From Kocuria sp. (GTDB lineage Bacteria; Actinomycetota; Actinomycetes; Actinomycetales; Micrococcaceae): a stretch of DNA of 57,297 nucleotides. Location of the stretch: the NCBI GenBank assembly GCA_030454085.1, contig JAKDJD010000017.1, forward strand, positions 1 through 57,297. The letters run 5' to 3'. Under the pieces are notes generated by a model. That model saw only the letters and a list, made by a program, of their open reading frames with translations, had not been told where the DNA came from and did not search any database. Position numbers and translations under genes: made by a program. Shown piece by piece: positions 36,190-45,773 of the stretch; position 1 is the first letter of the stretch; each line of letters begins with the position of its first letter.

Positions 36190-38361
36190 ATGCCGCTCAA
36201 TGACAACGTTGCGCCAACGGCGCAGGAGACCGAATCAGCGCCTCGGCGCAGGGGCTCCCCGGAGCCGTCGTCCCAGGGACCGGTCGAGGAGATCAGCCCG
36301 ATTCAGGATCCTCACGGCACGGAACGTATTGACGTTGGGGCAATCCATGAGGAGCTCATGGGCAAGTGGCAGGAGATCCGCCAGACCACACGGGACTTGA
36401 TTGAGGACCCTGCCCTGCACAAGGCCGAGACTGCTTCGTACCAGGACCAGAGGAAACGCGTTCTGGAGCAACTCAAAATCCTGGTCGACCAGGGAGCCGT
36501 GCACCGCGCATACCCCAAGTATGTGGGTGGCCAGGAAAACCCAGGCGGAAACATTGCCGGATTCGAAGAGCTCGTGGCCGCGGATCCCTCGTTGCAGATC
36601 AAGGCCGGAGTGCAGTGGGGCCTGTTCGGCGCCGCGGTGCATCAGCTGGGGTCCGAGGAGCACCATCGGGCGTGGTTGCCCGACATCATGTCGCTGAAAA
36701 CGCCGGGTGCCTTCGCTATGACGGAGATCGGTCATGGCTCCGACGTCGCGTCGGTCGGAACCACCGCGACCTTCGACCCGGACACGGACGAATTCGTGAT
36801 CCATACTCCGTTCAAGGCGGCGTGGAAGGACTATCTGGGCAATGCCGCCCAGGACGGCGTCGCGGCAGTCGTCTTTGCGCAGCTCATCACCCGCGGCGTG
36901 AATCACGGCGTGCACGCCTTCTACGTACCGATTCGCGACGAAGAGGGGGTCAACCTCCCCGGGGTCAGTTCCGAGGACGACGGCCGCAAGGGCGGCCTGA
37001 ACGGTATCGATAACGGCCGCCTTGCTTTCGACCATGTTCGGATTCCGCGATTCAACCTCTTGAACCGGTACGGACAGGTCTCTGAGGACGGGACCTACAC
37101 CTCTCCCATCGACTCCCCCGGCCGCAGGTTCTTCACGACCCTGGGGACCCTGGTGCAGGGGCGTGTTTCCTTGGACGGATCGTCAGTCAATGCCGCCAAG
37201 ATCGGGCTGAGCATTGCGATCAGGTACGCGTATGAGCGGCGCCAGTTCTCTTCGGGCGGAGACAGCGAGGCCACCCTGATGAGCTATCAGCTCCATCGAC
37301 GCCGGCTCCTGCCGCTGTTGGCCCGGACGTACGCGCAAGCCTTCGCTCACCACGATCTGCTCGAAACGTTCGACGGCGTTTTCTCCGGCCGGGAGGACAC
37401 GCCGGAGAATCGGGCCGAGCTCGAGACCCTTGCGGCCGCCCTCAAGCCCATGTCCACGTGGAATGCGCTGGAGACCCTCCAAGTGTGCCGTGAAGCGTGT
37501 GGCGGATCGGGCTACCTGACGAAGAACCGGTTCACGTCCCTGTACCAGGATCTCGATGTCTACGCTACGTTCGAGGGCGACAACCACATTCTTCTGCAAC
37601 TGGTGGCCAAGCGCCTGCTCGGAGACTATTCCAAGGAGTTCGCGGGCCTCGACTTCGGGACGATCACGAAATATGTGTCCTCGCGGGCCGAAGATCTGGC
37701 GGTCAATAGGACCGGGCTCCGCCGGGCCGCACAGGTCATCCAGGACACCGGAGGAAGCAAGAAATCGGCTCAGGCTCTCAAGGATCCGAAAACTCAGCGG
37801 GATCTCCTGGGCGACCGGGTGCACACCCTGATCTCGGAAGCAGCCGATGCCCTGCGCCCCGCGAAGAAAATGCGTCCCGAGGACGCAACCAAGCTCTTCA
37901 ACTCCCAGCAGGTCAAGCTCATCGACGCAGCGCGTTCCCACGCTGAGCTATTGCAATGGGAGGCCATGACCGAAGCGGTGGGCACGATGGAAGGCAAGAC
38001 CGCGGAGGTGATGACGTCTCTGCGAGACCTGTTCGGTCTGACTCTGATCGAGCAGAATCTGGGCTGGTACATCTCCTATGGGCTGGTTTCGACGCAACGA
38101 GGCCGTGTTCTCGGTGAGTACATCAACAGGTTGTTGGACAAGATCGAGCCGTATTCGTTGCAGCTCGTGGAGGCCTTCGGCTTCAAGCAGGCCCACCTTC
38201 GTGCGGAGATCTCGAGCGGTATCGAGGCCGTGCGCCAGGCCGATGCCGAAGAGTACTTCAGAAAGCTGAGGGCGTCCTCGGATGCTCCGGTCGATGAGAA
38301 GACACTGAAGAAGATGAACCGAAGCAAATCACACAAGGGGACGGCGCGGAAGAGGCGCTGA
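36190..38361 (+). CDS. Acyl-CoA oxidase-type (ACX) flavoprotein
   Basis: A 723-residue member of the acyl-CoA oxidase branch of the acyl-CoA dehydrogenase superfamily. The FAD-contact motif FAMTEIGHGSDVASVGTTA, NHGVHAFYVPIRD, RGVNHG-like loops, and the YAYERRQFS helix are present; the catalytic Glu462 lies in TFEGDNHILLQ. A C-terminal oxidase extension (about 480-723) distinguishes it from ~390-residue dehydrogenases. It oxidises acyl-CoA and gives H2O2 if it behaves as an oxidase. The N-terminal ~60 residues are polar and disordered. It follows tetR by 61 bases, with a GGAGGA ribosome site. Confidence 0.9.
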   Translation: MPLNDNVAPTAQETESAPRRRGSPEPSSQGPVEEISPIQDPHGTERIDVGAIHEELMGKWQEIRQTTRDLIEDPALHKAETASYQDQRKRVLEQLKILVDQGAVHRAYPKYVGGQENPGGNIAGFEELVAADPSLQIKAGVQWGLFGAAVHQLGSEEHHRAWLPDIMSLKTPGAFAMTEIGHGSDVASVGTTATFDPDTDEFVIHTPFKAAWKDYLGNAAQDGVAAVVFAQLITRGVNHGVHAFYVPIRDEEGVNLPGVSSEDDGRKGGLNGIDNGRLAFDHVRIPRFNLLNRYGQVSEDGTYTSPIDSPGRRFFTTLGTLVQGRVSLDGSSVNAAKIGLSIAIRYAYERRQFSSGGDSEATLMSYQLHRRRLLPLLARTYAQAFAHHDLLETFDGVFSGREDTPENRAELETLAAALKPMSTWNALETLQVCREACGGSGYLTKNRFTSLYQDLDVYATFEGDNHILLQLVAKRLLGDYSKEFAGLDFGTITKYVSSRAEDLAVNRTGLRRAAQVIQDTGGSKKSAQALKDPKTQRDLLGDRVHTLISEAADALRPAKKMRPEDATKLFNSQQVKLIDAARSHAELLQWEAMTEAVGTMEGKTAEVMTSLRDLFGLTLIEQNLGWYISYGLVSTQRGRVLGEYINRLLDKIEPYSLQLVEAFGFKQAHLRAEISSGIEAVRQADAEEYFRKLRASSDAPVDEKTLKKMNRSKSHKGTARKRR

Positions 38362-38378
38362 AAGCATCCCTGATCCAC

Positions 38379-38419
38379 CACGAAGCGGGCCGTCTCTGCA
38401 CAGGCGGCCCGCTTTCGTG
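38379..38419. terminator. Intrinsic terminator after the acyl-CoA oxidase
   Basis: A stem of about 14 bp, with AAGCGGGCCG (38383-38392) pairing CGGCCCGCTT (38405-38414) and CACGA/TCGTG continuing outwards. It lies just after the stop, and its 3' side carries CTTTCG. It separates the oxidase from pepN. Confidence 0.85.
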
Positions 38420-38437
38420 TCTCTGGTATCCGGCCGA

Positions 38438-38467
38438 ATGACCCAGAACACTTTTCCCACCTATACT
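38438..38467 (+). promoter_or_regulatory. Predicted leaderless promoter of pepN
   Basis: ATGACC (38438-38443), an 18-base spacer and TATACT (38462-38467) are followed by TTG-ATG-GTG. There is no ribosome-binding sequence. RNA would begin at or close to GTG 38474. Confidence 0.5.
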
Positions 38468-38470
38468 TTG

Positions 38471-41065
38471 ATGGTGCGCAACGACAACCTGACTGCCGAA
38501 GAAGCCCGCTCCCGTTCCGATCTCCTTGAGGTCGACCAGTACGACGTCGACGTCGACCTCACCCACGCCGCAGATCCGTCGATGCAGGCCTTTCCGACGA
38601 CGACGACCGTCACCTTCCGTGCCGAGACGGAAGGATCGGCGGAAGCGGAAACGTTCATCGAGTACATCCATCACAGCGTCGACTCCATTGAGCTCAATGG
38701 GCGGAGATTGCGCGTGTCTGACGTCGTGGAAGGCAGCAGGATCCGGCTTCCCGGGTTGGCGCCGACGAATACCCTGACCATTCGTGGGCGTTCCCTGTAT
38801 TCCCGATCCGGGGAAGGCCTGCACCGGTTCATCGATCCCGAGGACGGGCGCACCTACCTCTACACGCAGTATGAACCGAGCGACTGTCGAAGAGTGTTTC
38901 CCGCCTTCGAGCAACCCGACCTCAAGGCGGTGTTCCGTTTTTCGATCACGGCGCCCGAGGACTGGACGGTCGCGTCGAATACCGAGATCGCCTCAACGCA
39001 TGAGGACCCGGCAACGCCGGGCGTCAGCAAACGGGTCTTCGCCCCGACCCTGCGGATGTCGACCTACATCACCACGCTCCTCGCGGGCCAGTACCACACG
39101 GTGAGCGCCGTCTACCGACCCGACAACGACCGCTTTCAGCAGACCACGATGTCCCTGTACTGCCGCGAATCGATGGCCGTTCATATGGAATCCGATGCGA
39201 TCTTCGACCTGGTCTCGAAGGGGCTCGACTTCTTCCAGGAACTCTTCGACTACCCCTACCCATGGGGAAAGTACGATCAGGCGTTCGTCCCTGAATACAA
39301 CCTCGGCGCCATGGAGAACCCGGGACTCGTGACCTTCACCGAGTCCTACCTGTTCCCGGGAGGATCGACCTTGGCCCAACGCGAGGGACGTGCCAACGTG
39401 ATCATGCACGAGATGTCGCATATGTGGTTCGGCGACCTCGTGACCATGCGGTGGTGGTCTGACTTGTGGCTCAAAGAGTCCTTTGCCGAGTTCATGGGGG
39501 CGCTCGCCGCCGAAAGGGCTTGCGGTTTCGAGGAATCCTGGGTCACTTTCGCGAACCGCAGGAAGGGCTGGGCCTACACTCAGGACCTCTATTCGACGAC
39601 TCACCCCGTGGTTGCCGACATTCCCGACGTCGAGGCGGCGAAACAGAATTTCGACGGAATCACGTACGCCAAAGGCGCGGCCGTTCTCAAGCAGCTGGTC
39701 GCATTCGTCGGTTTCGACCGATTCGTGGACGCCGCCCGCACGTATTTCTCCCGCCACGAGTTCGGGACGGCCGAGCTCTCCGACTTTCTGGACGTCCTCG
39801 AGGACTCGTGCGGACGCGATCTGCGTGAATGGTCCCGGGCGTGGCTGGAGAACGACGGCGTCTCCACCCTGATGTACGACCCGCAGCGAAACGTCCTGGA
39901 GCAGCGGCTCCCTGGGTCTGTCTCGGAATCTCTCGGCCGCCCCCACGTGGTCAACGTTGCTTCCTTCCGACTCGAGGACGGTGCCCTGCGCGAAACCGTC
40001 GAACAGTCCATCGAGATCCCCTCAGGCCCCGAGGGAATGTCGACCCAGACCGATGAGGCTCTGTCCGTCGAGCAAGGCTCGGGAATCACGCTGGTCAACC
40101 GGGACGACGTGACGTATGCGCTGACCTCGTTCGGTCAGTCTGAGCTCCGGACGGCTCTCCTCCACGGACACACGCTCGACGCCCCCATCGATCGTGCCGT
40201 ACTCGGCAGTGCCCTGTGGACCATGGTCAGAGGCGGCGGCCTCAACCCGCGCGACTACACGGCCCATGTCGAGAAGGGGTTGGGCGCCGAACAGTCCGCA
40301 ACGCTGCTCGACACGATGCTCATACATGCCGAAACGGCGCTCCTGGTGTACATGTCCCCCCAAGCGAGGCACGAACCACTGAGCAACTTCGCAGCAGCGG
40401 TCGCCGAGCAATTGCCTCTCTGTGAGGAGGAGAGCGACAGGCAGAGCATCCTTGCCCGCCACGCACTCATCCTGGCTCGGCAGGATGTTCAGCTGCAGCG
40501 GTTCGCACAGGAACTGGTGGATTTCGCCGAGAAGAATCCTGAGCTGCCTCGGTGGAACGGACTGAGCCTGAGCGAGGAACTGGTGTGGTCGGCCAGGACC
40601 GCCCTCGCGGCGCACGGTGCCCTGACACGAGAAGACATCGAAGCCTCTCTGGGGTCCAGGCCGAGCCAGCATGCTGCCCTCGGGGCCGCCAGATCCCGGG
40701 CTGCTCTGCCCCGATCTGAGGACAAGCGGCGCGCCTGGTGCAGCATTTTCGAAGACGATCTGTCCAATGACCTCCTTTCGGCCGCCGCCAGCGGATTCCG
40801 CATCGGGCCGTCCTCGCTCCGCACGGGTCTGGCCGAGGATTACTTCGCCCGCCTGGAGGATGTGTGGCAGAAACACTCGATCGGCATGGCCACACGGATC
40901 GTCAACGGCCTGTTCCCCGGACCGGATGAGGACGTCGACGCCGTGGCGTGTGCCGAGACCTGGCTCGCGGAACACGGCGACGCCCCTCGGGCACTGCGAC
41001 GGGAGCTGACCGAGAGGCTCGAAGATGCCCGACGGGCCGCCAGCATTCGATCGACCTGGGAATGA
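38471..41065 (+). CDS. pepN: Aminopeptidase N (M1 family)
   Basis: An 864-residue zinc aminopeptidase. The exopeptidase motif GAMEN is in NLGAMENPGLV, and the zinc site HEMSH with the downstream glutamate of LKESFAEF gives HExxH-x18-E. An ERAP1-like C-terminal helical domain follows. Length fits actinobacterial PepN. The open frame extends to 38417, but the predicted -10 lies just before ATG 38471, and a GTG three bases on is an equally good leaderless start. It removes N-terminal residues from peptides, probably in the cytoplasm, and may finish degradation of peptides from other proteases. Confidence 0.95.
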   Translation: MVRNDNLTAEEARSRSDLLEVDQYDVDVDLTHAADPSMQAFPTTTTVTFRAETEGSAEAETFIEYIHHSVDSIELNGRRLRVSDVVEGSRIRLPGLAPTNTLTIRGRSLYSRSGEGLHRFIDPEDGRTYLYTQYEPSDCRRVFPAFEQPDLKAVFRFSITAPEDWTVASNTEIASTHEDPATPGVSKRVFAPTLRMSTYITTLLAGQYHTVSAVYRPDNDRFQQTTMSLYCRESMAVHMESDAIFDLVSKGLDFFQELFDYPYPWGKYDQAFVPEYNLGAMENPGLVTFTESYLFPGGSTLAQREGRANVIMHEMSHMWFGDLVTMRWWSDLWLKESFAEFMGALAAERACGFEESWVTFANRRKGWAYTQDLYSTTHPVVADIPDVEAAKQNFDGITYAKGAAVLKQLVAFVGFDRFVDAARTYFSRHEFGTAELSDFLDVLEDSCGRDLREWSRAWLENDGVSTLMYDPQRNVLEQRLPGSVSESLGRPHVVNVASFRLEDGALRETVEQSIEIPSGPEGMSTQTDEALSVEQGSGITLVNRDDVTYALTSFGQSELRTALLHGHTLDAPIDRAVLGSALWTMVRGGGLNPRDYTAHVEKGLGAEQSATLLDTMLIHAETALLVYMSPQARHEPLSNFAAAVAEQLPLCEEESDRQSILARHALILARQDVQLQRFAQELVDFAEKNPELPRWNGLSLSEELVWSARTALAAHGALTREDIEASLGSRPSQHAALGAARSRAALPRSEDKRRAWCSIFEDDLSNDLLSAAASGFRIGPSSLRTGLAEDYFARLEDVWQKHSIGMATRIVNGLFPGPDEDVDAVACAETWLAEHGDAPRALRRELTERLEDARRAASIRSTWE

Positions 41066-41222
41066 GCCCAAGTCCCAGCACAGCGACCCCGATATGGAAG
41101 TCTCGTGTCAAGAGCAACACGACATGCGCTTCTCAAGGGCCAATACCGGTGCCACGGTGGGAAACTGTGAGATTCTTGTACAAGTTGCTTCGAGCATCAA
41201 GGGACGTTGGAGGAGTTTCGCC

Positions 41223-42653
41223 GTGACAGAATACGCGCTCAATGATCGTGGATCCCTGGAGCTTGTCACAGAGGACTATTACGACGCCGAGATTCTGCGC
41301 TTGTTCGAGAATTATCGCCTTGACCGGGAGCAGGTCGTGGATTCGGTGGCCCATCTGGTGCCCGAACCCGATAACCCCCATTCCCCGGACAGCATCGCGA
41401 TCTGGGTGAACGGTCACAAGGTGGCCCGGATGACCCAGGAGGACTCGGAGCGATACTGGAAGCCTCTGGCACGCATCGTCGTATCCGGTTATGTGCCGGT
41501 GGCACCGATCCGCTACTGGGCCACCCTCCGTCGGGACAAGGGGCAAGTTCGCCTCGAGACCAAGGCCGTTCTTTCAGTGTCCCGACCCGAGCTCCTGTTC
41601 CCCATCAACACGTCGCCCACTCGGGCCGCCTTGCTCCCCCAAGGTCCGAGCGTCAAGGTCTTGAACGAAAACGATCACGCCGAATACCTCCACGACGTCC
41701 TACCGGTCTCCGGTGAGGGACGAGTGATTCTGACGCTCGAAGCCAACCGGCACAAGCTCGCCGATGGCAGCGAGGTGGATACCGTGGACGTTCTGCACGA
41801 TCGCAGGGTCGTCGGCCGTCTCAGCACGCAAATGTCCGAGCAACTGGCCCCAGTGGTGCGGTACGCCTTCGAGAACAACAAGCTCACGGCCGTATGGGGA
41901 ACGATCCGAGGCAGTTCCTTCGAGCTTTCCCTGACCGTCCAGGCTGTTCGGGCGGAGGATCTCCCCCGGTCCTGGTACCTGGATCTGCCGAACTCTCTGC
42001 CCCAGCTCAAACCCAGGCAGGATTACTACGAATTGGATCCTGCCTTCGTTCCGTCGGATGCAGAAGAGGACCCGGATCTGCGGCGACCGCCGAGACCCGG
42101 CGAGGAACCCTACCGGGCGTATCCCTCCACGCACGGCAGTACCGCCATGCGCCGTCCGGGTAGCTCGTCGGGCAATGACTCCCGGGCGATGCTCGGCCTC
42201 GGAATTCTTGGTGCCCTGATCCTGGTACTGGGCATCGTATGCGTCTTCTTCAAACCGGGCCTCGGCATCGTGGCGATCATCGTCGGAGCGGTGCTCGGCC
42301 TGGCGGGACTGTATTTCGGTCGCTTGCGCACGCCTGCACGGCTGGACGAGGACTTCACCTATGACGAGCCGGAGGACGACGTCGACGACGAACAGGACCC
42401 CGCCGAGCAGGACGTGACCGACGACGTGTCTGAAGATCCTTCGATCGACGAGTACGGTTCCTTCGACGACGACGAGGAGTACTTGGCCGAGGATGCCGAG
42501 AGCTTCCCGGATGACGAGGTCGAAGAATTCGACGTCGACGAGCCGGAGACAGAGGCATACGACGAGGGCTATGACGCCTTCGAGGAGGCCGACGGTTACG
42601 AAACCGTGGGCCAGGACCAGTACCACGCGACGCATCGCGAACCCAGGGACTGA
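41223..42653 (+). CDS. Membrane-anchored protein with HIRAN-like domains and an acidic tail
   Basis: A 476-residue protein starting at GTG 41223, seven bases after GGAGGAG. Residues 40-80 (LVPEPDNPHSPDSIAIWVNG followed by HKVARMTQ) resemble the HIRAN signature seen in DNA-processing ATPases, where the domain binds free 3' ends. A second, weaker copy spans about 165-210 (ILTLEANRHKLADGSEVDTV). A proline-rich linker, two helices (324-343, 346-366) and an Asp/Glu-rich tail (374-470) follow. I do not know the family function. It lies nine bases before an AarF kinase in the same direction. The 542-residue longer frame would begin inside pepN. Confidence 0.6.
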   Translation: MTEYALNDRGSLELVTEDYYDAEILRLFENYRLDREQVVDSVAHLVPEPDNPHSPDSIAIWVNGHKVARMTQEDSERYWKPLARIVVSGYVPVAPIRYWATLRRDKGQVRLETKAVLSVSRPELLFPINTSPTRAALLPQGPSVKVLNENDHAEYLHDVLPVSGEGRVILTLEANRHKLADGSEVDTVDVLHDRRVVGRLSTQMSEQLAPVVRYAFENNKLTAVWGTIRGSSFELSLTVQAVRAEDLPRSWYLDLPNSLPQLKPRQDYYELDPAFVPSDAEEDPDLRRPPRPGEEPYRAYPSTHGSTAMRRPGSSSGNDSRAMLGLGILGALILVLGIVCVFFKPGLGIVAIIVGAVLGLAGLYFGRLRTPARLDEDFTYDEPEDDVDDEQDPAEQDVTDDVSEDPSIDEYGSFDDDEEYLAEDAESFPDDEVEEFDVDEPETEAYDEGYDAFEEADGYETVGQDQYHATHREPRD

Positions 42654-42662
42654 CGGACTTTC

Positions 42663-44354
42663 ATGCTTGAACGGGCAAGGACCCGCGCCGATCGGTTGAT
42701 GCAGATCGGCGAGGTCTTCGTCAAACACGGGTTGGGCTTCCTCGTCCAGGGGCTGGGCGGTTCATTGGCGGGTTCGTTGCGCCGCGTCCGGAGGTTGGAT
42801 CCGCAGGCCCGCCACACCCAGCCCGAGCACCTTCGCATGGCTCTTGAGGAGTTGGGGCCGACCTTCATCAAGGTCGGCCAGCTGGTCTCGACGCGTCACG
42901 ACCTCCTGCCGCCGGCATACACACGTGAGCTGGCCAGGTTGCAGGACGACTCTTCCCGGATACCGTTCGCCGAACTGGTCGATGCCCTTTCGGGCCAGCC
43001 GGAAGAGGCCATGCTCGAACAATTCACCTCTATCGAAGAGGAGCCACTGGCCACCGGGTCAATCGGCCAGGTCCACGCGGGTGTTCTGCGCGGGCAGCAG
43101 GTCGTGATCAAGTTTCGGAAGCCGGGGGTCCTGGAGGACGTCCAGCAGGATCTCGACATCATCGCGGATATCGCTGCGTTGTTGAGCCGCTACGTACCGA
43201 TCGCCAAGCAGTACGACGTCGTCGAACTGAGCCGACAATTCGCCCGTACTCTGAGGGAGGAACTCGACTACACGGTCGAGGCGAACTACTGCGACCGTTT
43301 CGCAACCTATTTCGACGACGACCCCGAGCTGCACATTCCCGCGATCTTCTGGGAAGCCACGACCTCGAGCATCCTGACCCAAGAGCGGGTCAGCGGTATC
43401 AAGATCAGTGATATCGAACAGTTGGAGGCCAACGGGATCGACCGACACCGGCTCGCGGTGAATGCAACGGGCGCGATGTGCAGAATGGTCTTCGAATTCG
43501 GCTTGTTCCACGCGGATCCTCATCCCGGAAACCTTTTCGTGCGACCCGATGGGACGATCAATCTCATCGATTTCGGAATGTGCGGCGAGCTGGACGACGA
43601 GTTCCGGGACAACATGCTCCCCCTCTTCATCGGGCTGACGACCGAGAATGCGCGCCAGTGCAGCAGGGCCGTGGTCCGGTTGACGAATTCCCACGGCCGG
43701 AACGTCACTCCTCAGGAAATCGAGCCGGAAATGGCGCGGCTCCTGAGCCACTACTCGGGGCAGAGCCTCGATGATCTCAATATCGGCAAGGTGCTCGCGG
43801 ACGTCATGGCGATGCTGCACCGCCATCAGCTCAGTCTTCCCCCGGAGGCCGCGCTTCTGATCCGCATGATCGCCACCGCTGAGTCACTCGGCGAATTGAT
43901 CGACCCTGAGTTCGATTTCATCGCCGTGCTCTCCCCCTACGCGTCTGCGTTCGTGACGAGCAGGATATCCCTCGATGCCCTGGCGAAGCGCCTATCATCC
44001 TTGACCAGGGAAGCCGTGGAGTTCGGCGTCGAGGTGCCCAGTTCCTTCCGGAAAATCATGGGCGTGATCGAAAACGGCGGCTTCGACGTGCATTTGCGCG
44101 CCGACGAGCTCGAAGAACTCATCGACCGGGTCGAGGTCGTGGGCAATAGGCTCGTGGCCGGCGCGGTTCTGGCCGCCGTGATCAATGGGTCGGCCAAGGT
44201 CATTTCCTACCAGCCCGATCGGTTCAGGCATTGGCAGTCTCTCCTCATCGGTGGAGGTGCAGGAAGTGCCGGTCTGCTCGGTGGGTATCTGCTGAGCACC
44301 GCCGGGCTGAGGCTCCGCAGACCGGGGCGGCGGCGTCGGCTGCGGAGCCGTTGA
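42663..44354 (+). CDS. AarF/UbiB/ABC1 family atypical kinase
   Basis: A 563-residue protein with the ABC1 kinase motifs: the N-terminal KxGQ region as FIKVGQLVSTRHDLLP, the alanine-rich-loop equivalent TGSIGQVHAG, catalytic FHADPHPGNLFV (about 280) and metal-binding LIDFGMCGEL. Two C-terminal helices (about 525-550) anchor it in the membrane. Family members support quinone or lipid metabolism, and ATPase activity is documented for a few. Here the quinone would be menaquinone, making a role in its trafficking plausible but unproven. It is downstream of the HIRAN-like gene. Confidence 0.9.
   Translation: MLERARTRADRLMQIGEVFVKHGLGFLVQGLGGSLAGSLRRVRRLDPQARHTQPEHLRMALEELGPTFIKVGQLVSTRHDLLPPAYTRELARLQDDSSRIPFAELVDALSGQPEEAMLEQFTSIEEEPLATGSIGQVHAGVLRGQQVVIKFRKPGVLEDVQQDLDIIADIAALLSRYVPIAKQYDVVELSRQFARTLREELDYTVEANYCDRFATYFDDDPELHIPAIFWEATTSSILTQERVSGIKISDIEQLEANGIDRHRLAVNATGAMCRMVFEFGLFHADPHPGNLFVRPDGTINLIDFGMCGELDDEFRDNMLPLFIGLTTENARQCSRAVVRLTNSHGRNVTPQEIEPEMARLLSHYSGQSLDDLNIGKVLADVMAMLHRHQLSLPPEAALLIRMIATAESLGELIDPEFDFIAVLSPYASAFVTSRISLDALAKRLSSLTREAVEFGVEVPSSFRKIMGVIENGGFDVHLRADELEELIDRVEVVGNRLVAGAVLAAVINGSAKVISYQPDRFRHWQSLLIGGGAGSAGLLGGYLLSTAGLRLRRPGRRRRLRSR
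44311..44349. repeat. Perfect 10-bp inverted repeat at a convergent gene junction
   Basis: GGCTCCGCAG (44311-44320) pairs with CTGCGGAGCC (44340-44349), inside the last codons of the AarF gene. Only ten bases separate AarF from the convergent LCP gene, so this may serve as a weak terminator, although no T-run follows. Confidence 0.4.
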
Positions 44355-44364
44355 CCCGACTGGA

Positions 44365-45390
44365 TCAGTCCGTACCGGCGCTCTTGGAATAGTCCTCCAT
44401 GGTGCCGTCCTTCATGGCCTTGCCCAGCTTGTCGACAGAGTCCTGGTCGAGGTTCACGATCGATTGGCCGTCGGGAGACCATCCGGTTCCCGAGTTGGGG
44501 AGGGTCATCATTCTCATGTTGCGAAGGCCGTCCGGCCCCATCTTCATGGCGATTTTGGCGGCACGCGTCGCGTTCAATGAATCATCGACCTGCATGAACG
44601 GAGAGAACTTCTTGACCAGATCGTTGACCTTGGCCGGGTTGGCGAGAGTCTGGGGGCTACCGATTTCTTTCAGGACCCCGCGCATGTACGCTCGCTGGTC
44701 CCTGACGCGCTGGTAGTCACCGTCTGTGAAGCTGTACCTCTCCCGGACGAAGGTGAGCGCGCGGTCACCATCCATCTTCTGGGGACCCTGTTCGAAGGTC
44801 TCACCGTCACCATTAGTGAATCCGACCGGAACATCGACCGTCACGCCTCCGAGCGCATTGGTCAGATCCCTGAAACCCTCGAAGTTGATGCCTGCGACAT
44901 TGTCGATGCGGGTGTCGAGCATGTTCTCGATGGTCCTGACCTCGAGCGGTACGCCTCCGAGATCCAACGCCGCGTTGATCTTGGCCTGGCCATGACCCGG
45001 GATATCGACCCAGGTGTCCCTCATGATGGAGATGATGTAAGCCTGTCCCCCGTCCTCAGGAACGTGGAGAAGCATGATGGTATCGGCTCGCTCGCCGGAC
45101 ACATCAGCTTCATCGCTCTCGCCCTTGCGGGAGTCGCTACCGAGCAACAGAACGTTATAGGCCCCGGTCTCCGCCGGACGATCGTCGTCGTTGGGCAGGG
45201 CATTGCTGAACTTCTGTGTGCCCGCATCGAAGTTGTGGGCAAGGTTGGCGAAATAGGCGCCGACCGCGATCACGGCGACGAGCAGCAACGACGCGGCGAT
45301 CCCCATGGCGATCAGACCTTTGCGGCGCTTCTTCCTGCGACGCGGCCTGGGCTGTTCCTCGTGGTCCATGAGGTCGTTCGAGAGCGACAT
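44365..45390 (-). CDS. LytR-CpsA-Psr (LCP) family transferase
   Basis: A 341-residue protein with a basic cytoplasmic N terminus (RRRKKRRKGLIAMG), one membrane helix (about 27-48) and an extracytoplasmic LCP domain (about 80-325). The domain shows LLLGSDSR, ADTIMLLHVPEDGG, ISIMRDTWVDIPGHG and the RERYSFTDGDYQRVRDQRAY motif with the conserved arginines that bind the polyprenyl pyrophosphate. LCP enzymes attach cell-wall glycopolymers, such as teichoic acids or arabinogalactan, to peptidoglycan. It is convergent with the AarF gene. Confidence 0.93.
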   Translation of the reverse strand: MSLSNDLMDHEEQPRPRRRKKRRKGLIAMGIAASLLLVAVIAVGAYFANLAHNFDAGTQKFSNALPNDDDRPAETGAYNVLLLGSDSRKGESDEADVSGERADTIMLLHVPEDGGQAYIISIMRDTWVDIPGHGQAKINAALDLGGVPLEVRTIENMLDTRIDNVAGINFEGFRDLTNALGGVTVDVPVGFTNGDGETFEQGPQKMDGDRALTFVRERYSFTDGDYQRVRDQRAYMRGVLKEIGSPQTLANPAKVNDLVKKFSPFMQVDDSLNATRAAKIAMKMGPDGLRNMRMMTLPNSGTGWSPDGQSIVNLDQDSVDKLGKAMKDGTMEDYSKSAGTD

Positions 45391-45422
45391 GGGCTGACTC
45401 CGTGGGATCGTAGGGCATACTG

Positions 45423-45500
45423 TCTCGGGCTCCTCTGAATTTTAGCCCGAGCACATGCAAAAGGTGCCGGGAATCAAATATGATTCCCGGCACCTCTCGG
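45423..45500 (-). terminator. Terminator after rpmE2, plus a second hairpin
   Basis: A perfect 15-bp stem, AGGTGCCGGGAATCA (45462-45476) with TGATTCCCGGCACCT (45481-45495) and a 4-base loop, lies 17 bases after rpmE2. On the minus strand it is followed by TTTTGC. A second inverted repeat, CTCGGGCT (45424-45431) with AGCCCGAG (45444-45451), lies just beyond, before the LCP gene. Confidence 0.9.
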
Positions 45501-45512
45501 TGGCGCAGACCC

Positions 45513-45773
45513 TTACTTGCCGGTCTTGCCGAAGTTCTTGAAGCGAGCGTTGAAGCGCTCGACACGGCCGGCCGAGTCCATGATGCGCTGCTTGCCCGTG
45601 TAGAACGGGTGCGACTCGGAGGAGATCTCAACCTCAATGAGCGGGTACTCGTTCCCGTCTTCCCAGGTCTCCGTCTTGGAACTGGTAGCGGTCGAACGGG
45701 TCAGGAAGGTCTTGCCGGACGCGAGGTCGCGGAAGAGAACCGGATGATAGTCCGGGTGGATATCGGTCTGCAT
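45513..45773 (-). CDS. rpmE2: Ribosomal protein bL31, type B (zinc-independent)
   Basis: An 86-residue protein starting [20 protein letters not shown], with [20 protein letters not shown]; the family ends near the mid-80s. The CxxC zinc pair of type A L31 is absent, so it needs no zinc. It is a 50S subunit protein at the subunit interface. AGAGGC lies six bases upstream of ATG 45773. Type B L31 is often Zur-controlled, but I see no clear Zur box upstream. It stands alone between terminators. Confidence 0.96.
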   Translation of the reverse strand: MQTDIHPDYHPVLFRDLASGKTFLTRSTATSSKTETWEDGNEYPLIEVEISSESHPFYTGKQRIMDSAGRVERFNARFKNFGKTGK

